A stretch of DNA of 64,000 bases, taken from CAVPFA01 sp963703655. GTDB taxonomy: Bacteria > Actinomycetota > Acidimicrobiia > Acidimicrobiales > Bog-793. Below are positions 18,192 to 27,529 of this stretch, piece after piece; the first letter of the stretch is position 1, and each line of letters opens with the position of its first letter. Below the pieces are notes generated by a model. The model searched no databases, was not told the DNA's origin, and worked only from the letters and a program-made list of their open reading frames with translations. The stretch is taken from assembly GCA_963703655.1 (NCBI GenBank), contig CAVPFA010000005.1, positions 62,001 to 126,000 on the forward strand, read 5' to 3'. The position numbers and the translations under genes are program-made.

Positions 18192-18713
18192 GCCGGTGAG
18201 GATCGTCTCCTCCGCAACCACTGGAGCGTTGCTGGCCTCGTTGCACTTCCCGTCCTTCAGCAGCGAACCCTGTTCCGCCCCAGTTGCGGTGACAGTGATG
18301 CTTCCCTTGATTCCCGCATAGGCTCCGGTCCCGCTGACGACAGGGACGGGGGCCGTGCCGACACCGCTGAAAGAGCAGCTCGCCGCGTAGAAGGTCCCGA
18401 AACTCGAGGAGTTGAGGATGGCTTTGAGCTTGGACGGATTGAGGGTGACAGTGCCGTTCTTCAGATGCCACGTCGCCATCCTGCCGGTGCCGTGATCCGA
18501 GAAGGCCCCAGTGATGAGGACGATGCTCGGGGCTGTCGAGCTAAGACTGGTGTCCACCGCATAGATGTGAATGATCCCGGCCGCGGGCTTCGAGGCCGTC
18601 GATCCCGCCGAGACACCGGAGGCGGCTACCAGTACAGCGGTTGCGGCGAGGGCGACCCCGACGAGGACGGCCCTTACTCGATGGATGGGACGGATGGGAC
18701 GGCCAAGAAACAT
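18171..18713 (-). CDS. Secreted protein of unknown function, 180 aa
   Basis: The start at 18713 has an AAAGGAC site and gives a clear signal peptide: a basic start, the hydrophobic run AVLVGVALAATAVLVAA and an AGS-type cleavage region. The mature part is a beta-rich domain of about 140 residues (TWHLKNGTVTLNPSKLKAIL, GTFYAASCSFSG, GTGAYAGIKGSITVT) with two cysteines that could pair. The GTGAYAGIKG segment resembles that of many actinobacterial secreted barrel proteins related to the allene-oxide-cyclase-like fold, but I cannot assign a function. It is intact, in contrast to its neighbours. Confidence 0.7.
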   Translation of the reverse strand: MFLGRPIRPIHRVRAVLVGVALAATAVLVAASGVSAGSTASKPAAGIIHIYAVDTSLSSTAPSIVLITGAFSDHGTGRMATWHLKNGTVTLNPSKLKAILNSSSFGTFYAASCSFSGVGTAPVPVVSGTGAYAGIKGSITVTATGAEQGSLLKDGKCNEASNAPVVAEETILTGSGKVSF

Positions 18714-18799
18714 GGGATGTCCTTTCGGATTCTGATCGGAGAACTGACAGTTGTGCCCCGGCACGAACCCTAGCCACAACCCTCGCGGGCCGCCCTAGG

Positions 18800-19280
18800 A
18801 GCACTGATGAACGCCTGCAACCGATGTTGTCCCCGGGCGTCCACGCGGCGGTTTTCACTGCGCAGCTACTCCCCGTAGACCAGGTGCGCTCGGGCGAGCT
18901 CGGGACGGACGCGGGTGCGACCGAGGCGCTCGATTGCCTCGCGGTGGAGGGCCTCGGCCTCGGTGCTCGCCGTCAGCAGCGCATGCGACCGCGCCTGTGC
19001 CGAGCGCCCAGTCCGTGCCGCTCGCCTGCGTCATCTCCGCGAGCCGGCCGTAAGCCTCGCCCGCGGTCTCGGCCGCAGCCATGTGTGCAGCCGCCTCGAC
19101 TAGCTCGTCCAACGCCCAGTTCGAGAAACCGAGCTCCCATGACAAGCTCGGTTTCCGCGGCGCTTCGGCGCCGGGCTGCCGAGGATCAACGACGGCTCGT
19201 TCTTGTTCTTGCAGCACATGATCTCCAAGATGAAGCCCGACGAGTGAGACGGGCGACGCCTCGACGCCTTGGGTCACGAC
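18800..19280 (-). pseudogene. Large LuxR-family (AAA) regulator, fragment of the helical repeat region
   Basis: Residues such as FSNWALDELVEAAAHMAAAE, TAGEAYGRLAEMTQASGTDW and, in another frame, a YGE-LRSENRRVDAR stretch match the TPR-like region just before the LuxR DNA-binding domain of MalT-like regulators. Two or three frames are needed, and both the ATPase domain and the helix-turn-helix are missing. It is a decayed internal fragment. Confidence 0.55.
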
Positions 19281-19475
19281 CTCGTCGGGCCAAGGTCACA
19301 TCTGCACGGTCTTCGAGAGTCCAACCGCGCTCGGTCTGGGCGATGAAACGAACCGCCTGATCCTGGACCGCCTGGTTCCCGTCGTGAGACAGCGTGAGAC
19401 CCATCGATACTTCGAGGCGAGGGCGACGCCACCCTTCGGGTCCACCGGGGCGCTCGTCACACCGCAAATCAGATC

Positions 19476-19700
19476 TTGCGCCCCCTTCTGCGGGCAGACA
19501 GCGGAATGTTCCTCGCCGCCACTTACCGACGCGGTCCGGGCGAAGGAGAGGCATGGCTGCTGCCAGACGAGGTGGGCGACCTGCTGCCATGGGCGAGGGC
19601 TGCCCTTAGAGCCTGGCATCTACAGGATTCGGGCCGCTTTCCGATTACGCCCGGGTGGAAGGCCGATAGTCCTTGGCAGACGGCAGACGAGCGTGCCCGT
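19476..19700 (+). pseudogene. Unidentified coding fragment
   Basis: A protein-like segment is readable (SGMFLAATYRRGPGEGEAWL, then ALRAWHLQDSGRFPITPGWK and WQTADERA). It resembles small uncharacterised actinobacterial proteins but has no clear start, and sequence on either side is out of frame. The function is unknown. Confidence 0.3.
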
Positions 19701-19845
19701 TCTGGGTGGCCATCGGTTCGAATTGGTGCTGATGACTACGACTTCCACCCTCGGGTTTGATGCCCGACGCTCTGCCTTCTTTTCATCTGTCACGGCGCTG
19801 CTCGCCCCCTGCCAAGCATCGTCGACCAGCCAGTCGTTTGGGGCT

Positions 19846-20496
19846 TCAAGTTTCTTGCGGCCCAGCCGGCAGTAGGTGGAGGCCGGCAGGTGTGGCTTCC
19901 CGCGACAGCCGAGTTCGAACGGCGTGCCGGGCGCGCTCGATCTTGGTGGCGTCGTGGAAGAGATGGAAGTACCAGTTGGCCGACAACAGCGCCCCTTCGA
20001 GCTCGAAGGCGAGCTGGCGCGAATCGCTGTCGGCTCGCAGCTGTCCCATGGCCCGGGCGCCCTCAGCGGCGCGCTCGAGGGTCGTCATCCACTGTTTTTG
20101 GCATTCGGCAATGAGGTCGCGGGCGGGGCTCGGCCCTTTGGCGTCGAACTCGGCCATGGCGGATGCGAAGAAACACCCCCCGGGAAACACGGCTCGTTCG
20201 ATGTAGGAGAGAAACGCCTGGCACAGCGCGTAGAGCCGGGTAATGCCCGAACGCGACGAGACGGCAGGTTCGATCACCTCTTTGACGTAGCGTTGGCGGG
20301 CGTCTTCAATCGTCGCCAGCTGGAGGGATTCTTTGGAGCCGAAGTGGGCGAATAGGCCGCTCTTGCTCATGCCCAGCTCGGTTGCCAACCGCCCGATGGT
20401 GAGGCCGTCAAGCCCGTCGATCGAGGCGATGTCGGCGGCGACCCGAAGGATGTCCCCTCGGGTGCGAGCTCCCTTGGTGGTGTTGCGAGTCGCCAT
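19846..20496 (-). CDS. TetR/AcrR-family repressor
   Basis: The protein has 216 residues. The N-terminal helix-turn-helix is typical (TRGDILRVAADIASIDGLDG, then IGRLATELGMSKSGLFAHFG). The C-terminal ligand domain resembles the TetR_C_16/YcdC-like group with a cysteine-containing CFFASAMAEFD. The start at 20496 is used; an ATG six codons earlier overlaps the palindrome. It faces the tautomerase/FAD-oxidoreductase operon across an operator, so it most likely represses both itself and that operon until a small aromatic or amine ligand binds. The last ~15 codons look less conserved. Confidence 0.9.
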   Translation of the reverse strand: MATRNTTKGARTRGDILRVAADIASIDGLDGLTIGRLATELGMSKSGLFAHFGSKESLQLATIEDARQRYVKEVIEPAVSSRSGITRLYALCQAFLSYIERAVFPGGCFFASAMAEFDAKGPSPARDLIAECQKQWMTTLERAAEGARAMGQLRADSDSRQLAFELEGALLSANWYFHLFHDATKIERARHAVRTRLSREATPAGLHLLPAGPQET

Positions 20497-20507
20497 TCGC
20501 CCATTGT

Positions 20508-20529
20508 ATAGCACGAACGTCCGTGCTAT
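20508..20529. promoter_or_regulatory. TetR operator palindrome
   Basis: ATAGCACG and CGTGCTAT are perfect inverted arms separated by six bases (AACGTC). The site lies 11 bases upstream of the tetR start and 50 bases upstream of the divergent operon, the usual position for a TetR-family operator controlling both directions. Confidence 0.8.
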
Positions 20530-20579
20530 TCTGCCAGGGCTGGCACCTGAGCCGGTCTTCGTCAGAGGAGGTACTTGCT

Positions 20580-20807
20580 GTGCCGTTCGTCAACGTCAAG
20601 GTCATCGAAGGGGTTTTCTCAGCCGACCAGAAGCAGGACATGGTGCGCCGGCTGACCGACACGATGGTGGAGATCGAGGGTGAGAACATGCGCCCGGTCA
20701 CCTGGGTCGTCGTCGAGGAAGTAAAGAGCGGCGACTGGGGCATCGCCGGCAACCCGCTTAGCACGTCCGACGTGAAGGCGCTCGCGGCCGGCCAACCAGT
20801 CGGCTGA
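20580..20807 (+). CDS. 4-oxalocrotonate tautomerase family protein
   Basis: The protein has 75 residues. The GTG at 20580 has a strong AGAGGAGG site, and proline is the second codon, giving after removal of fMet the catalytic N-terminal Pro-1 of the family (PFVNVKVIEG). The rest follows the 4-OT fold (RRLTDTMVEIEGENMRPVTW, VVVEEVKSGDWGI). These enzymes isomerise enol/keto diacids in aromatic ring-cleavage pathways. It is the first gene of the TetR-controlled operon with an FAD oxidoreductase and RidA. Confidence 0.9.
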   Translation: MPFVNVKVIEGVFSADQKQDMVRRLTDTMVEIEGENMRPVTWVVVEEVKSGDWGIAGNPLSTSDVKALAAGQPVG

Positions 20808-20830
20808 CCCGCTCTCCGCGTTGGGGCGCT

Positions 20831-22003
20831 GTGTACGACGTGATCGTGGTCGGCGCCCGCTGCGCGGGGGCGCCGCTGGCCATGCTGCTGGCGCGCGCCG
20901 GGCACCGTGTCGCTCTGGTCGATCGGGCTTCGTTCCCGAGCGACACGATGTCGACCCATTTCCTCTGGCAACGGGGAGCGGCTCGATTGCAAGCGTGGGG
21001 GCTGCTCGATCAGCTGCGGGAGCGGGGGTGCGCGCCAATCCGAACGATCACATTCGATGTCGGCCCGGTGCAGCTATGCGGCACCGGTCCCCCCGTTGGA
21101 GGCGTATCCGACACCTACTGTCCGCGTCGGACCGTGCTCGACGCGCTGCTGGTCGAAGCGGCCACTGACTCCGGAGCAGAGCTGGTCGACGGCTTCGTGG
21201 TCGATGGACTGGTGTGGTCCGACGGGTGCGTGGTGGGTGTGGAGGGCCACCCCCGCGGTTCGGCGAAGACGACATTGCGGGCCCGGGTCGTCGTGGGTGC
21301 CGACGGTCTGCACTCGACCATCGCCCGAGCGACCGGCGCACGCGGCTACCAGGAGCACCCTGCCCTCACTGGCGTTCTCTACTCCTACTGGAGCGGGCTC
21401 AGCAGTCTCGGGGCGTCCTTTCACGCCCGCCCCGACCGGCTGATCCTGGTCTGGCCCACCAACGACGACCTGACCTGCATCTACGTCGCCTGGCCGCACC
21501 AAGGTTTCCCTCAGGTGCGCAAGGACGTCGAACACGAGTTCCATGCCGCACTCGGGCTCGTCCCGGGCCTGGCCGACGCAGTGGCATCCGGCCAGCGCGA
21601 ACAACGCTTCGTCGGCACCGACGACCTACCCAATCTCTACCGGACTTCGGCGGGGCCGGGCTGGGCCTTAGCGGGCGACGCTGGCCACCACAAGGACCCC
21701 TCGACGGGCATGGGCATGTCCGACGCTTTCGCGTCAGCCGAGCTGCTGGCCGAAGCCATCGACGAGGGGCTGGTCAGGCAGCGACCCATCGACGATGCTC
21801 TGTCTGCCTACCAGAGCAAGCGAGACGCCCTCACCGCGAACGGACTCGCGCTCACCCTGAGCACGGCCCGGCTCGCGCCACTCACACCAAGACTCGAAGC
21901 GTTCTACCGCGCTGCCGCCAACCAACCCGAGGTCATCAGCCGGATCTTCGGAGTCATCGGCGGCGCGCTCCCTATTGGAGAGCTCCTCGAGGACACCGCA
22001 TAA
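20831..22003 (+). CDS. FAD-dependent oxidoreductase (PHBH/geranylgeranyl-reductase-like)
   Basis: The protein has 390 residues from a GTG start, 23 bases after the tautomerase gene. It has the N-terminal dinucleotide fold (YDVIVVGARCAGAPLAMLL), the conserved GADGLHS segment and the flavin GD motif (GDAGHHKDPSTGMGMSDAF). This places it with class A flavin monooxygenases and related reductases. A hydroxylation or oxidation of a small aromatic or polyketide-like compound is likely; the substrate is not visible. It appears intact and is co-transcribed with the tautomerase and RidA genes. Confidence 0.88.
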   Translation: MYDVIVVGARCAGAPLAMLLARAGHRVALVDRASFPSDTMSTHFLWQRGAARLQAWGLLDQLRERGCAPIRTITFDVGPVQLCGTGPPVGGVSDTYCPRRTVLDALLVEAATDSGAELVDGFVVDGLVWSDGCVVGVEGHPRGSAKTTLRARVVVGADGLHSTIARATGARGYQEHPALTGVLYSYWSGLSSLGASFHARPDRLILVWPTNDDLTCIYVAWPHQGFPQVRKDVEHEFHAALGLVPGLADAVASGQREQRFVGTDDLPNLYRTSAGPGWALAGDAGHHKDPSTGMGMSDAFASAELLAEAIDEGLVRQRPIDDALSAYQSKRDALTANGLALTLSTARLAPLTPRLEAFYRAAANQPEVISRIFGVIGGALPIGELLEDTA

Positions 22004-22016
22004 CAAGGGAGGATCA

Positions 22017-22403
22017 ATGGACCGAGCTGCGATTATCGACGAAGAAAGCACCGGCCGCACTGGGACCCTACAGCCAAGCCATCGTCACGGACGGTTTCGT
22101 GTTCTGTTCAGGCACCGTAGGCATCGACCCCGAAACGGGGGAGGCACGCGACGGCGTAGAAGCACAGACAGAGCAGACACTGATCAACCTGGCCCCATCT
22201 TGGACGCCGCTGGGGCCTCCATGGACAACCTGGTGAAGACCACCATCTTCTATGCGGAGGTCAACGACTTTCCCACCATCAACACGGTCTATAGCCGCCA
22301 CATGCCCGATCCCCCACCAGCCCGTTCCGCACCAGCCAACGTCGCCCTGCCACGAGGTCTCCTGATCTCAATCGACGCGATCGCGATAAAGACGAACACA
22401 TGA
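22017..22403 (+). pseudogene. RidA-family enamine/imine deaminase, frameshifted
   Basis: Joining three frames gives a full RidA protein: a short start, then STKKAPAALGPYSQAIVTDG and CSGTVGIDPETGE, a shift near 22195, then AGASMDNLVKTTIFYAEVND and the substrate-binding arginine in PPARSAP. Length and motifs are normal for the family once the two shifts (near 22040 and 22195) are repaired. RidA hydrolyses reactive enamines, and homologues act as 2-aminomuconate deaminases, which would suit an operon with a 4-OT tautomerase. It is either broken or mis-sequenced. Confidence 0.75.
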
Positions 22404-22543
22404 CGACGCTGCCCATCCGCGAAATGGAACGGACCTGTCACTGCTCGATGCACCCTGCGACCCTAGTCAACATCACCCCCGGTGGGAGCTACCCCCAACG
22501 TGTGAGGACTCGAGGTGGCAGCGTTGCTGTCGTAGTCTTCCGT

Positions 22544-22680
22544 CGCGATCAAGAACACCATCGTGGTGAATCGGCCCAGCGAGCCCGTCTTCGACTACGC
22601 ATCGCATTTCGAGCGGCACCCGGAGTCGCAGCCAGATCCGTGGATGCTGCGCCGTGGAAACGGTGAAGCCAGCCTCTGAT
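22544..22680 (+). pseudogene. SRPBCC (polyketide cyclase-like) N-terminal fragment
   Basis: About 40 residues are readable: IKNTIVVNRPSEPVFDYASH then FERHPE, the usual first strand and helix of SRPBCC/START-like proteins. The frame then loses similarity and ends. No start codon with a good site is visible. Confidence 0.5.
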
Positions 22681-23025
22681 AGCCACGAGCCGTACTGCGT
22701 CGCCAAGCTCTTCACCGGGTCGAACCGGATCCGTCTGGCGCCATACATGCTGGCGACTCTGCCGGCGCTCGCTCCGAGCCGGGCCAGCCCGAGCCGCTGG
22801 CGGGCCCGTCCGAACTTAGGACTGCCAAGCTGCACCGACAAATTGCGGATCGGCACAGCTTCTGACCAAGCCGGATTGTGCCGAAGAGCTGGCCTGGGTG
22901 GCGGGATGGTGGCGTCTCAGATCCGGTGTAAACGACTCCGGGCGAACGCTCCATTTTGATCCTATAGCCCCGCCCCCACCCTCGGTCGCCTCCGTGACAC
23001 GCTGACGTGGGTCTTGGACGCTACG
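22681..23025. other. No gene supported
   Basis: Weakly protein-like minus-strand frames (for example LATQYGSWLSEAGF near 22690) suggest a decayed gene, perhaps of a methyltransferase-like protein, but I cannot support a call. Confidence 0.3.
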
Positions 23026-23454
23026 TCAAGGCCACCCGCGCCAGCGCTCGACGGCGATGGCGATCACGGCACCTGGGATAGCGACGTGTCGGTACTGAGG
23101 GTACTTGCCCTCGAGCAACGACTTGGCTCGCTCATGTTCCTCCCCGTGGCCGATAACCCGGCCGCGGCCATCGGCGCGGACCCACCACAGCTCCGTCCAG
23201 TCGTCGTCATAGTGGTCGACGAGCACCGCAGCCGCCGGGTGCCAACGCAGGTTCTCTAGCCGCTGGAGCTCCAGCGTCGACTTCGACTTGGCGTCGATGG
23301 CCGAATAGATCGTGTCCCGGTCGAGAACGAAGCAGCACGGCACGACGTGGGGAGTTCCGTCGGGACGCACGGTGGCGAAGTGGGCCACCTTGGCCTGCGC
23401 CGCTCGTTCTCTCATCACCGTGAGCTCCACGGCCCCGACGCTACTGAGCAGCAC
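23026..23454 (-). CDS. PPOX-class F420-dependent oxidoreductase
   Basis: The protein has 142 residues with the split-barrel fold of pyridoxamine-phosphate-oxidase-like proteins: VAHFATVRPDGTPHVVP, LENLRWHPAAAVLVDHYDDD, WTELWWVRADGRGRV. These segments match the actinobacterial TIGR03668 group that uses deazaflavin F420 or a flavin. It probably reduces a small unsaturated or quinone-like compound. The GTG at 23454 gives the N-terminal helix expected for the group; an ATG at 23415 is the alternative. It is intact and stands alone. Confidence 0.82.
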   Translation of the reverse strand: MLLSSVGAVELTVMRERAAQAKVAHFATVRPDGTPHVVPCCFVLDRDTIYSAIDAKSKSTLELQRLENLRWHPAAAVLVDHYDDDWTELWWVRADGRGRVIGHGEEHERAKSLLEGKYPQYRHVAIPGAVIAIAVERWRGWP

Positions 23455-24189
23455 CTGTCACGGGAGTGTTTTACGTAACGGCGAAGACGATGTAGTGCCG
23501 ACATGGGGGTTCACAGCCGGCTCGAGACGAGGTGGCACACGCAACCTGGATCCGCATCGACCGCCAGTGGTGAGCTTCATCCGATGCAGCGGGCGTTCGC
23601 GGGCGACGGCCGCGGGACCCTCCCGAGAGACACCGGCGTTCGAGACGAGAAGATCGATCAGCGATGGGGCCTTTCGCGGGCGTGGTCAAGTTCATCTCCG
23701 ATGACCCCCTGTCCGCGAGGGGTCTACGCAAAGGGCTCGGAAGAGGAACGCCGTCTCGCGGCCCACCTTGCACGGGAGCTCGGCGATCAAGCCATCCTCC
23801 TTCACGACCGGGTGCGCCACGGCCGGGCCGAGGGCATCGATGATGTCGGGCGCCTCCGGGCCGGGACGGCGACATGCAGCAGAATGCGACACCGGTGCTC
23901 GATCTCAGCCTGACCCCGCTCCAAGAAGCGTGCCGGCCAGCTCGCCCCGCCCCGCGAAACTCGAAAAGCGGAAATGTGGAAAACTGCATCTTCGCAGGCA
24001 TCCACAAACCGCCGGGAACTCTGGCGGGTCGGTGACCCAGCGCGCGTCTGTCATGTCACCCCCTCCCGGCTCGAGGGGAGGACTCCGGCCGCCTCGAACA
24101 GCAAGGCGGGGAGGCCGGCGACCGCGTTCCTTGCGAGGTGTCCTCCTTGCAGGCGGCGCATTTCGACGAGATGGACATCGTCATGGCCG
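23455..24189. other. Decayed region, no complete gene
   Basis: Minus-strand pieces such as DIIDALGPAVAHPVVKEDGL near 23830 and FLERGQAEIEHRCRILL near 23920 look like coding sequence split between frames. I do not recognise the family. The region precedes the PiT fragment and fits the pattern of gene decay in the left half of the island. Confidence 0.35.
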
Positions 24190-24324
24190 TCACGGGCGGC
24201 GACGAGGACAATCTCTCTTCGAGATTTCGCACGAAGAGAGCGGTGATTCGGCAGGTGAGACGGCCGCATCCCGGCCGGCCGGAGAGATCGGTGAGTTCCA
24301 GATGTACGCGAGCGAGCGGATCGC

Positions 24325-24654
24325 CGCGAGCCAAGATGTCAAGCTGGTCGGAAACCCCCTTATCACGAAGAACGCCGCCACTGCCATGGCGGCGCTGATC
24401 CCGATCAGGAACGAAAGCTGACCGGAGGCGCCGTGCGCGGGCACGAGCCCAGCGGCGAAGGTCGTCGCGACCCGTGTTCCCACGAGGAACGGGCCGGCGA
24501 CAAGGGCACCGCCAAGAGCGACCACTGCCACAAGTGGCATCAGCGAAATCCCTGTCGACGTGACGGCGATGAGCGAGGCACCATCGTTCAAGCCCTTGAC
24601 AGTGGCGAACACGACCGCGAGTGCGAGCAGGACGACGGTCAGTGCGCTGGTCAA
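24325..24654 (-). pseudogene. PiT-family inorganic phosphate transporter, N-terminal fragment
   Basis: The first 105 codons encode a PiT-type start: an initial membrane helix, the signature GLNDGASLIAV, two more hydrophobic segments (MPLVAVVALGGALVAGPFLV and FLIGISAAMAVAAFFVI) and RGFPTSLT. After that the frame becomes polar and unrelated, so most of the transporter, including the second signature repeat, is missing. It would have been a proton- or sodium-coupled phosphate symporter. Confidence 0.7.
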
Positions 24655-25169
24655 CGCCCCGACCGATCGCAGGTGGATCGCAACCAGTCGCTGCCGTCGT
24701 CATACTCGAAATGCTTCACGTTGAAGACACCTTGAGTTCATCTGTCATTTACCATTTGTTCACCTTACCCGCGCCCGCGACGGATCGGCCCAGTTCTGCG
24801 GGTAGAGCCAGGCGACATCCTCGTCAACGACCGCCGCCTCCGTTTGGCCGCTCGGGCCGAGCGTCAAAGCACCCGGTCTCGAGCCAGCACAAGAGGTCCA
24901 GGATGGAGAGTGAGGGTCAAGAACGCGACGTCAACACGGCAAGGCGACAGTCGGTCCGCCCCCTACGCTGGCTGTGGGAAGCCCGCGAAGCACCTCGCGC
25001 TGCGAAGCGATTGTGTGCAAAAACTCCGGAAACGCTGGACTAGTTTACCAGGGAGTTTGTAAGATGCCTGGCAGCGACGTATGCTCGGCGGCTTCCAAAG
25101 CTGAGGGCAGTTGGACCTCACAAGGCCGAGGCTGTCGGTATCGAGCGCGTACAGCTACCGTTGCGCACA
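24655..25169. other. Intergenic, nothing recognised
   Basis: No supported gene. A 20-base sequence at 25010-25029 (ATTGTGTGCAAAAACTCCGG) recurs inverted at 30473-30492 with one mismatch. The sequence before 25170 has no obvious ribosome binding site. Confidence 0.4.
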
Positions 25170-26336
25170 ATGCCGACAACCAGTCCGGAGTCCGAGCAAC
25201 AAGTCACTCCGAAGGCACACGCCAAGCCTGTGAAGGTCGGTTTCGTGGGCGCTGGCAACGTGCTTTGGGCCTACCTCCAACAGCTCGATCGGCTCGTGCC
25301 GCGCGGGTTTGCGGTCGAGGGGCGGATCTGTGCCCGCCGCGCCGAGACATGGGCCGCTATTCTCGCCCGACGGCCCGGCACACAGCTCGTGATGACACCA
25401 CTCGAAGTGGTCGAGTCCGACGTCGATGTAGTCGTCGTCATCACAGCTCCGAACAGCTTTGTCGAGATATCGCGCCTCGCGCTTGAGCACGACAAGCACG
25501 TGGTCGTGGAGAAGCCATTCGCGGGCAGCCGGGCAGAAGGCGAGGCGATTGGCGGACTCGCTGCAGATCGCGGTCTCATGTTGCTCATAGCGCCCTTCGT
25601 TCAGCTCTCTCCGACGTTCCGGGTCCTGTGGGGCCAGATCCGTGACGGAGCCATTGGACACGTCCACTCAGCTCGCGGCCTGTATGGCAATGCAGGGCCC
25701 CACTGGGCGCGCTTTTACCACGAGAGCGGCATCGGCCCTTTCGCGGACTGCGGAATCTACAACCTGAAGAGCCTTACAGCCCTCCTGGGCCCGGTTTCGG
25801 ATGTTCTGGCCGCCGAGGCGACCGTCATCGTGCCGCGCTTCGCCGCCGGTGTCGAGATCGTCGATCCCGACCCGGACGTTTCGCACGTCGTGCTTCGCCA
25901 CGCCTCGGGCGCGCTTTCATCGATCATCTCGAGCATGGCAATCCAGCGGTATAGGCGCCCTGCGCTAGAGCTCTACGGCACAGATGGCACGGCGAACCTC
26001 CTTGGCGACGACTGGGATCCGCGCGGCTTCGATGTCTGGCGGAACGAGGTCGGGCGGTGGGAGGAGTACGAGCCGGTCGAGAGCACTTGGCTCTGGGCCG
26101 ACGGTTTGCGTGAGGTAGTCATGGCACTGCGCGACGGCCGTCCGCCGCTCACAGATCCTTTGCACGACCTCCATCTGATCGACGTCATCGAGGCCGTCCG
26201 GCGAGCGGTCAAAGAACGCGCCACGGTCCCAGTCGCCTCGCGTTTTGGTCCGCTCGATCTCATGCCCGAGGCGCTGGCAGTCCGCCACGATCGTCACCAT
26301 TTGCACGATCACACGCGTCCCTCCGACGAGCAGTAG
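25170..26336 (+). CDS. Gfo/Idh/MocA-family oxidoreductase
   Basis: The protein has 388 residues from the ATG at 25170 (a TTG three codons earlier is possible). The Rossmann domain starts after a 20-residue polar tail: KVGFVGAGNVLWAYLQ, then the conserved EKPF lysine motif (VVVEKPFAGS). The C-terminal alpha/beta domain contains DCGIYNLKSLTALLGP, with the Asp and His/Tyr region used in sugar dehydrogenases. It is an NAD(P)-dependent oxidoreductase of a sugar, inositol or similar polyol; the substrate is unknown. It is intact and alone among truncated neighbours, so it may be retained cargo. Confidence 0.88.
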   Translation: MPTTSPESEQQVTPKAHAKPVKVGFVGAGNVLWAYLQQLDRLVPRGFAVEGRICARRAETWAAILARRPGTQLVMTPLEVVESDVDVVVVITAPNSFVEISRLALEHDKHVVVEKPFAGSRAEGEAIGGLAADRGLMLLIAPFVQLSPTFRVLWGQIRDGAIGHVHSARGLYGNAGPHWARFYHESGIGPFADCGIYNLKSLTALLGPVSDVLAAEATVIVPRFAAGVEIVDPDPDVSHVVLRHASGALSSIISSMAIQRYRRPALELYGTDGTANLLGDDWDPRGFDVWRNEVGRWEEYEPVESTWLWADGLREVVMALRDGRPPLTDPLHDLHLIDVIEAVRRAVKERATVPVASRFGPLDLMPEALAVRHDRHHLHDHTRPSDEQ

Positions 26337-26967
26337 CCAACCCGGTCGAGTTCTTGTCACCTTTCGGTCGTGTCGCGACGGGGCGGTCACCAGCGCCACC
26401 CGGAGAAACTCTCCAGCTCTCTGACGACAGGCGCGCTCAGCTCTCCCGGGCGGTAGGTCCTTCGACGTTCAGAGGCCCGAGCGTCGAGTGGGAAGTCACC
26501 CTCAACGTGTTTGACCGGCACATGAGCGTGCCCTTCGCGAGCAACGAAGCGGCGAAGTTGATCCATCGCGTGCCTAGCGGCGACGACGACTCGCAAGGCG
26601 GCGCACAACGCCCCCCGCAGGTCCACGGTCCCCCGTGGGGCGTTGTCGGGTCGGATGTGTCGCGAGAATGGAACCAAGCTTTGAGGTTCTTCACAGGGTG
26701 CGCGCGTAGGTTGACCCTGAGCGGCGCAGCGTCACCTGGGAGCCGTCCCCTGGGGACCCCCCTTCCCCCGGGCCCTCCTCCCGGAGGGCGTTGGCGCCGC
26801 AGGGGCTCCTGAGCCGTAGGCAACCATCGCGGCGAAGACTCGAGGTAGTAGCGACGTCCCCTGGCGAGAGGCCGGGGGGCATCGTCCCTGCGGACCCGGG
26901 CAGCGCGCGCCGACGGTAGAAGGGCTGACGTCGGTTGACCTCGCGGCCAGGGAAACGAGGAGAGCGA
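26337..26967. other. Mostly non-coding, with one helicase-associated fragment
   Basis: Apart from the short helicase-associated piece described separately there is no supported gene. The stretch 26740-26900 is rich in short GC inverted repeats (GGGGACCCCCCTTCCCCCGGG) without a clear terminator role. Confidence 0.35.
26387..26570 (-). pseudogene. Helicase-associated (HA) domain fragment
   Basis: About 58 residues read MDQLRRFVAREGHAHVPVKH then VEGDFPLDARASERRRTYRP and GELSAPVVRELESFSGWRW. This is one unit of the helicase-associated domain that repeats in large actinobacterial helicase-like proteins, where W-x-LG-W normally occurs (here partly degraded). No helicase core is present. It is a leftover of a larger gene. 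Confidence 0.6.
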
Positions 26968-27094
26968 TATTTCGAGCCTCACTCATCGCGCGCGAGACAC
27001 GATGGCCCGTACGGGCGCTCGGAGTCCAGCGCTGTGTGACGACTGCAAATCCTGTGTGCGGCCGTCGGCGTTGTCGTGCCTGAACCAGTCCGCT
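26968..27094. repeat. Dispersed DUF1990-type repeat, truncated copy C
   Basis: Begins with ATTTCGAGCCTCACTCATC and follows copies A (43657) and B (46752) for about 125 bases, including CGATGGCCCGTA-GGGCGCTCGGAGTCCAGCGC. Similarity then stops. It has no coding content of its own. Confidence 0.65.
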
Positions 27095-27121
27095 GCTGAG
27101 TGAACCCATCCGCGTGGTCTC

Positions 27122-27529
27122 CTACAGCCCAACGGCGCCGGCGGCGTTCTCACGGAACAGGGAGCCTTCCCGGATGTATCGGCGAAGGGCCGCCGTGCCC
27201 TTGTGGCCCGTCTGCTCGGCGATGACGCGCTCGGGGACGCCCGCAGCAGCAGCCGAGGTCGCAAGGCCGGCCCGCAGCGAGTGACCGGCCACCTCGCCGG
27301 GGTCGAGCCCGGCACGAGCGGCGTGGCGCTTCAGCACGAGCGCCACCGCCTGGCCGCAGAGACATGTTTCGGCGATGTGACCATGGCGGTCCACGGGACC
27401 GAAAGCCCATTGGGCCTCGCAGGAAGTCGATCCTGAGCCCGCCGCAGTGTGGAGAACCAGGATGACCATCGGAGTCTGAGAGGATACGGACATGACGACC
27501 GACCTGGAGCGGGATGCCGCTGCAGCCAT
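27122..27529 (-). pseudogene. Tyrosine recombinase (integrase), C-terminal fragment
   Basis: The last ~95 residues carry the second half of the catalytic domain: HSLRAGLATSAAAAGVPERV (the HxxR box), AEQTGHKGTAALRRYI (the GHxx box and the tyrosine nucleophile). The first 40 residues of the frame are not family-like, and the catalytic Arg I and core-binding domain are missing. It could be the remains of the integrase that once inserted part of the island. It overlaps the divergent maleylpyruvate isomerase gene at its 5' end. Confidence 0.75.

Noticed and set aside
26740..26790. GC-rich run (GGGACCCCCCTTCCCCCGGG) as a terminator
   Set aside because: No gene ends just upstream on either strand, and the pairing is ambiguous.
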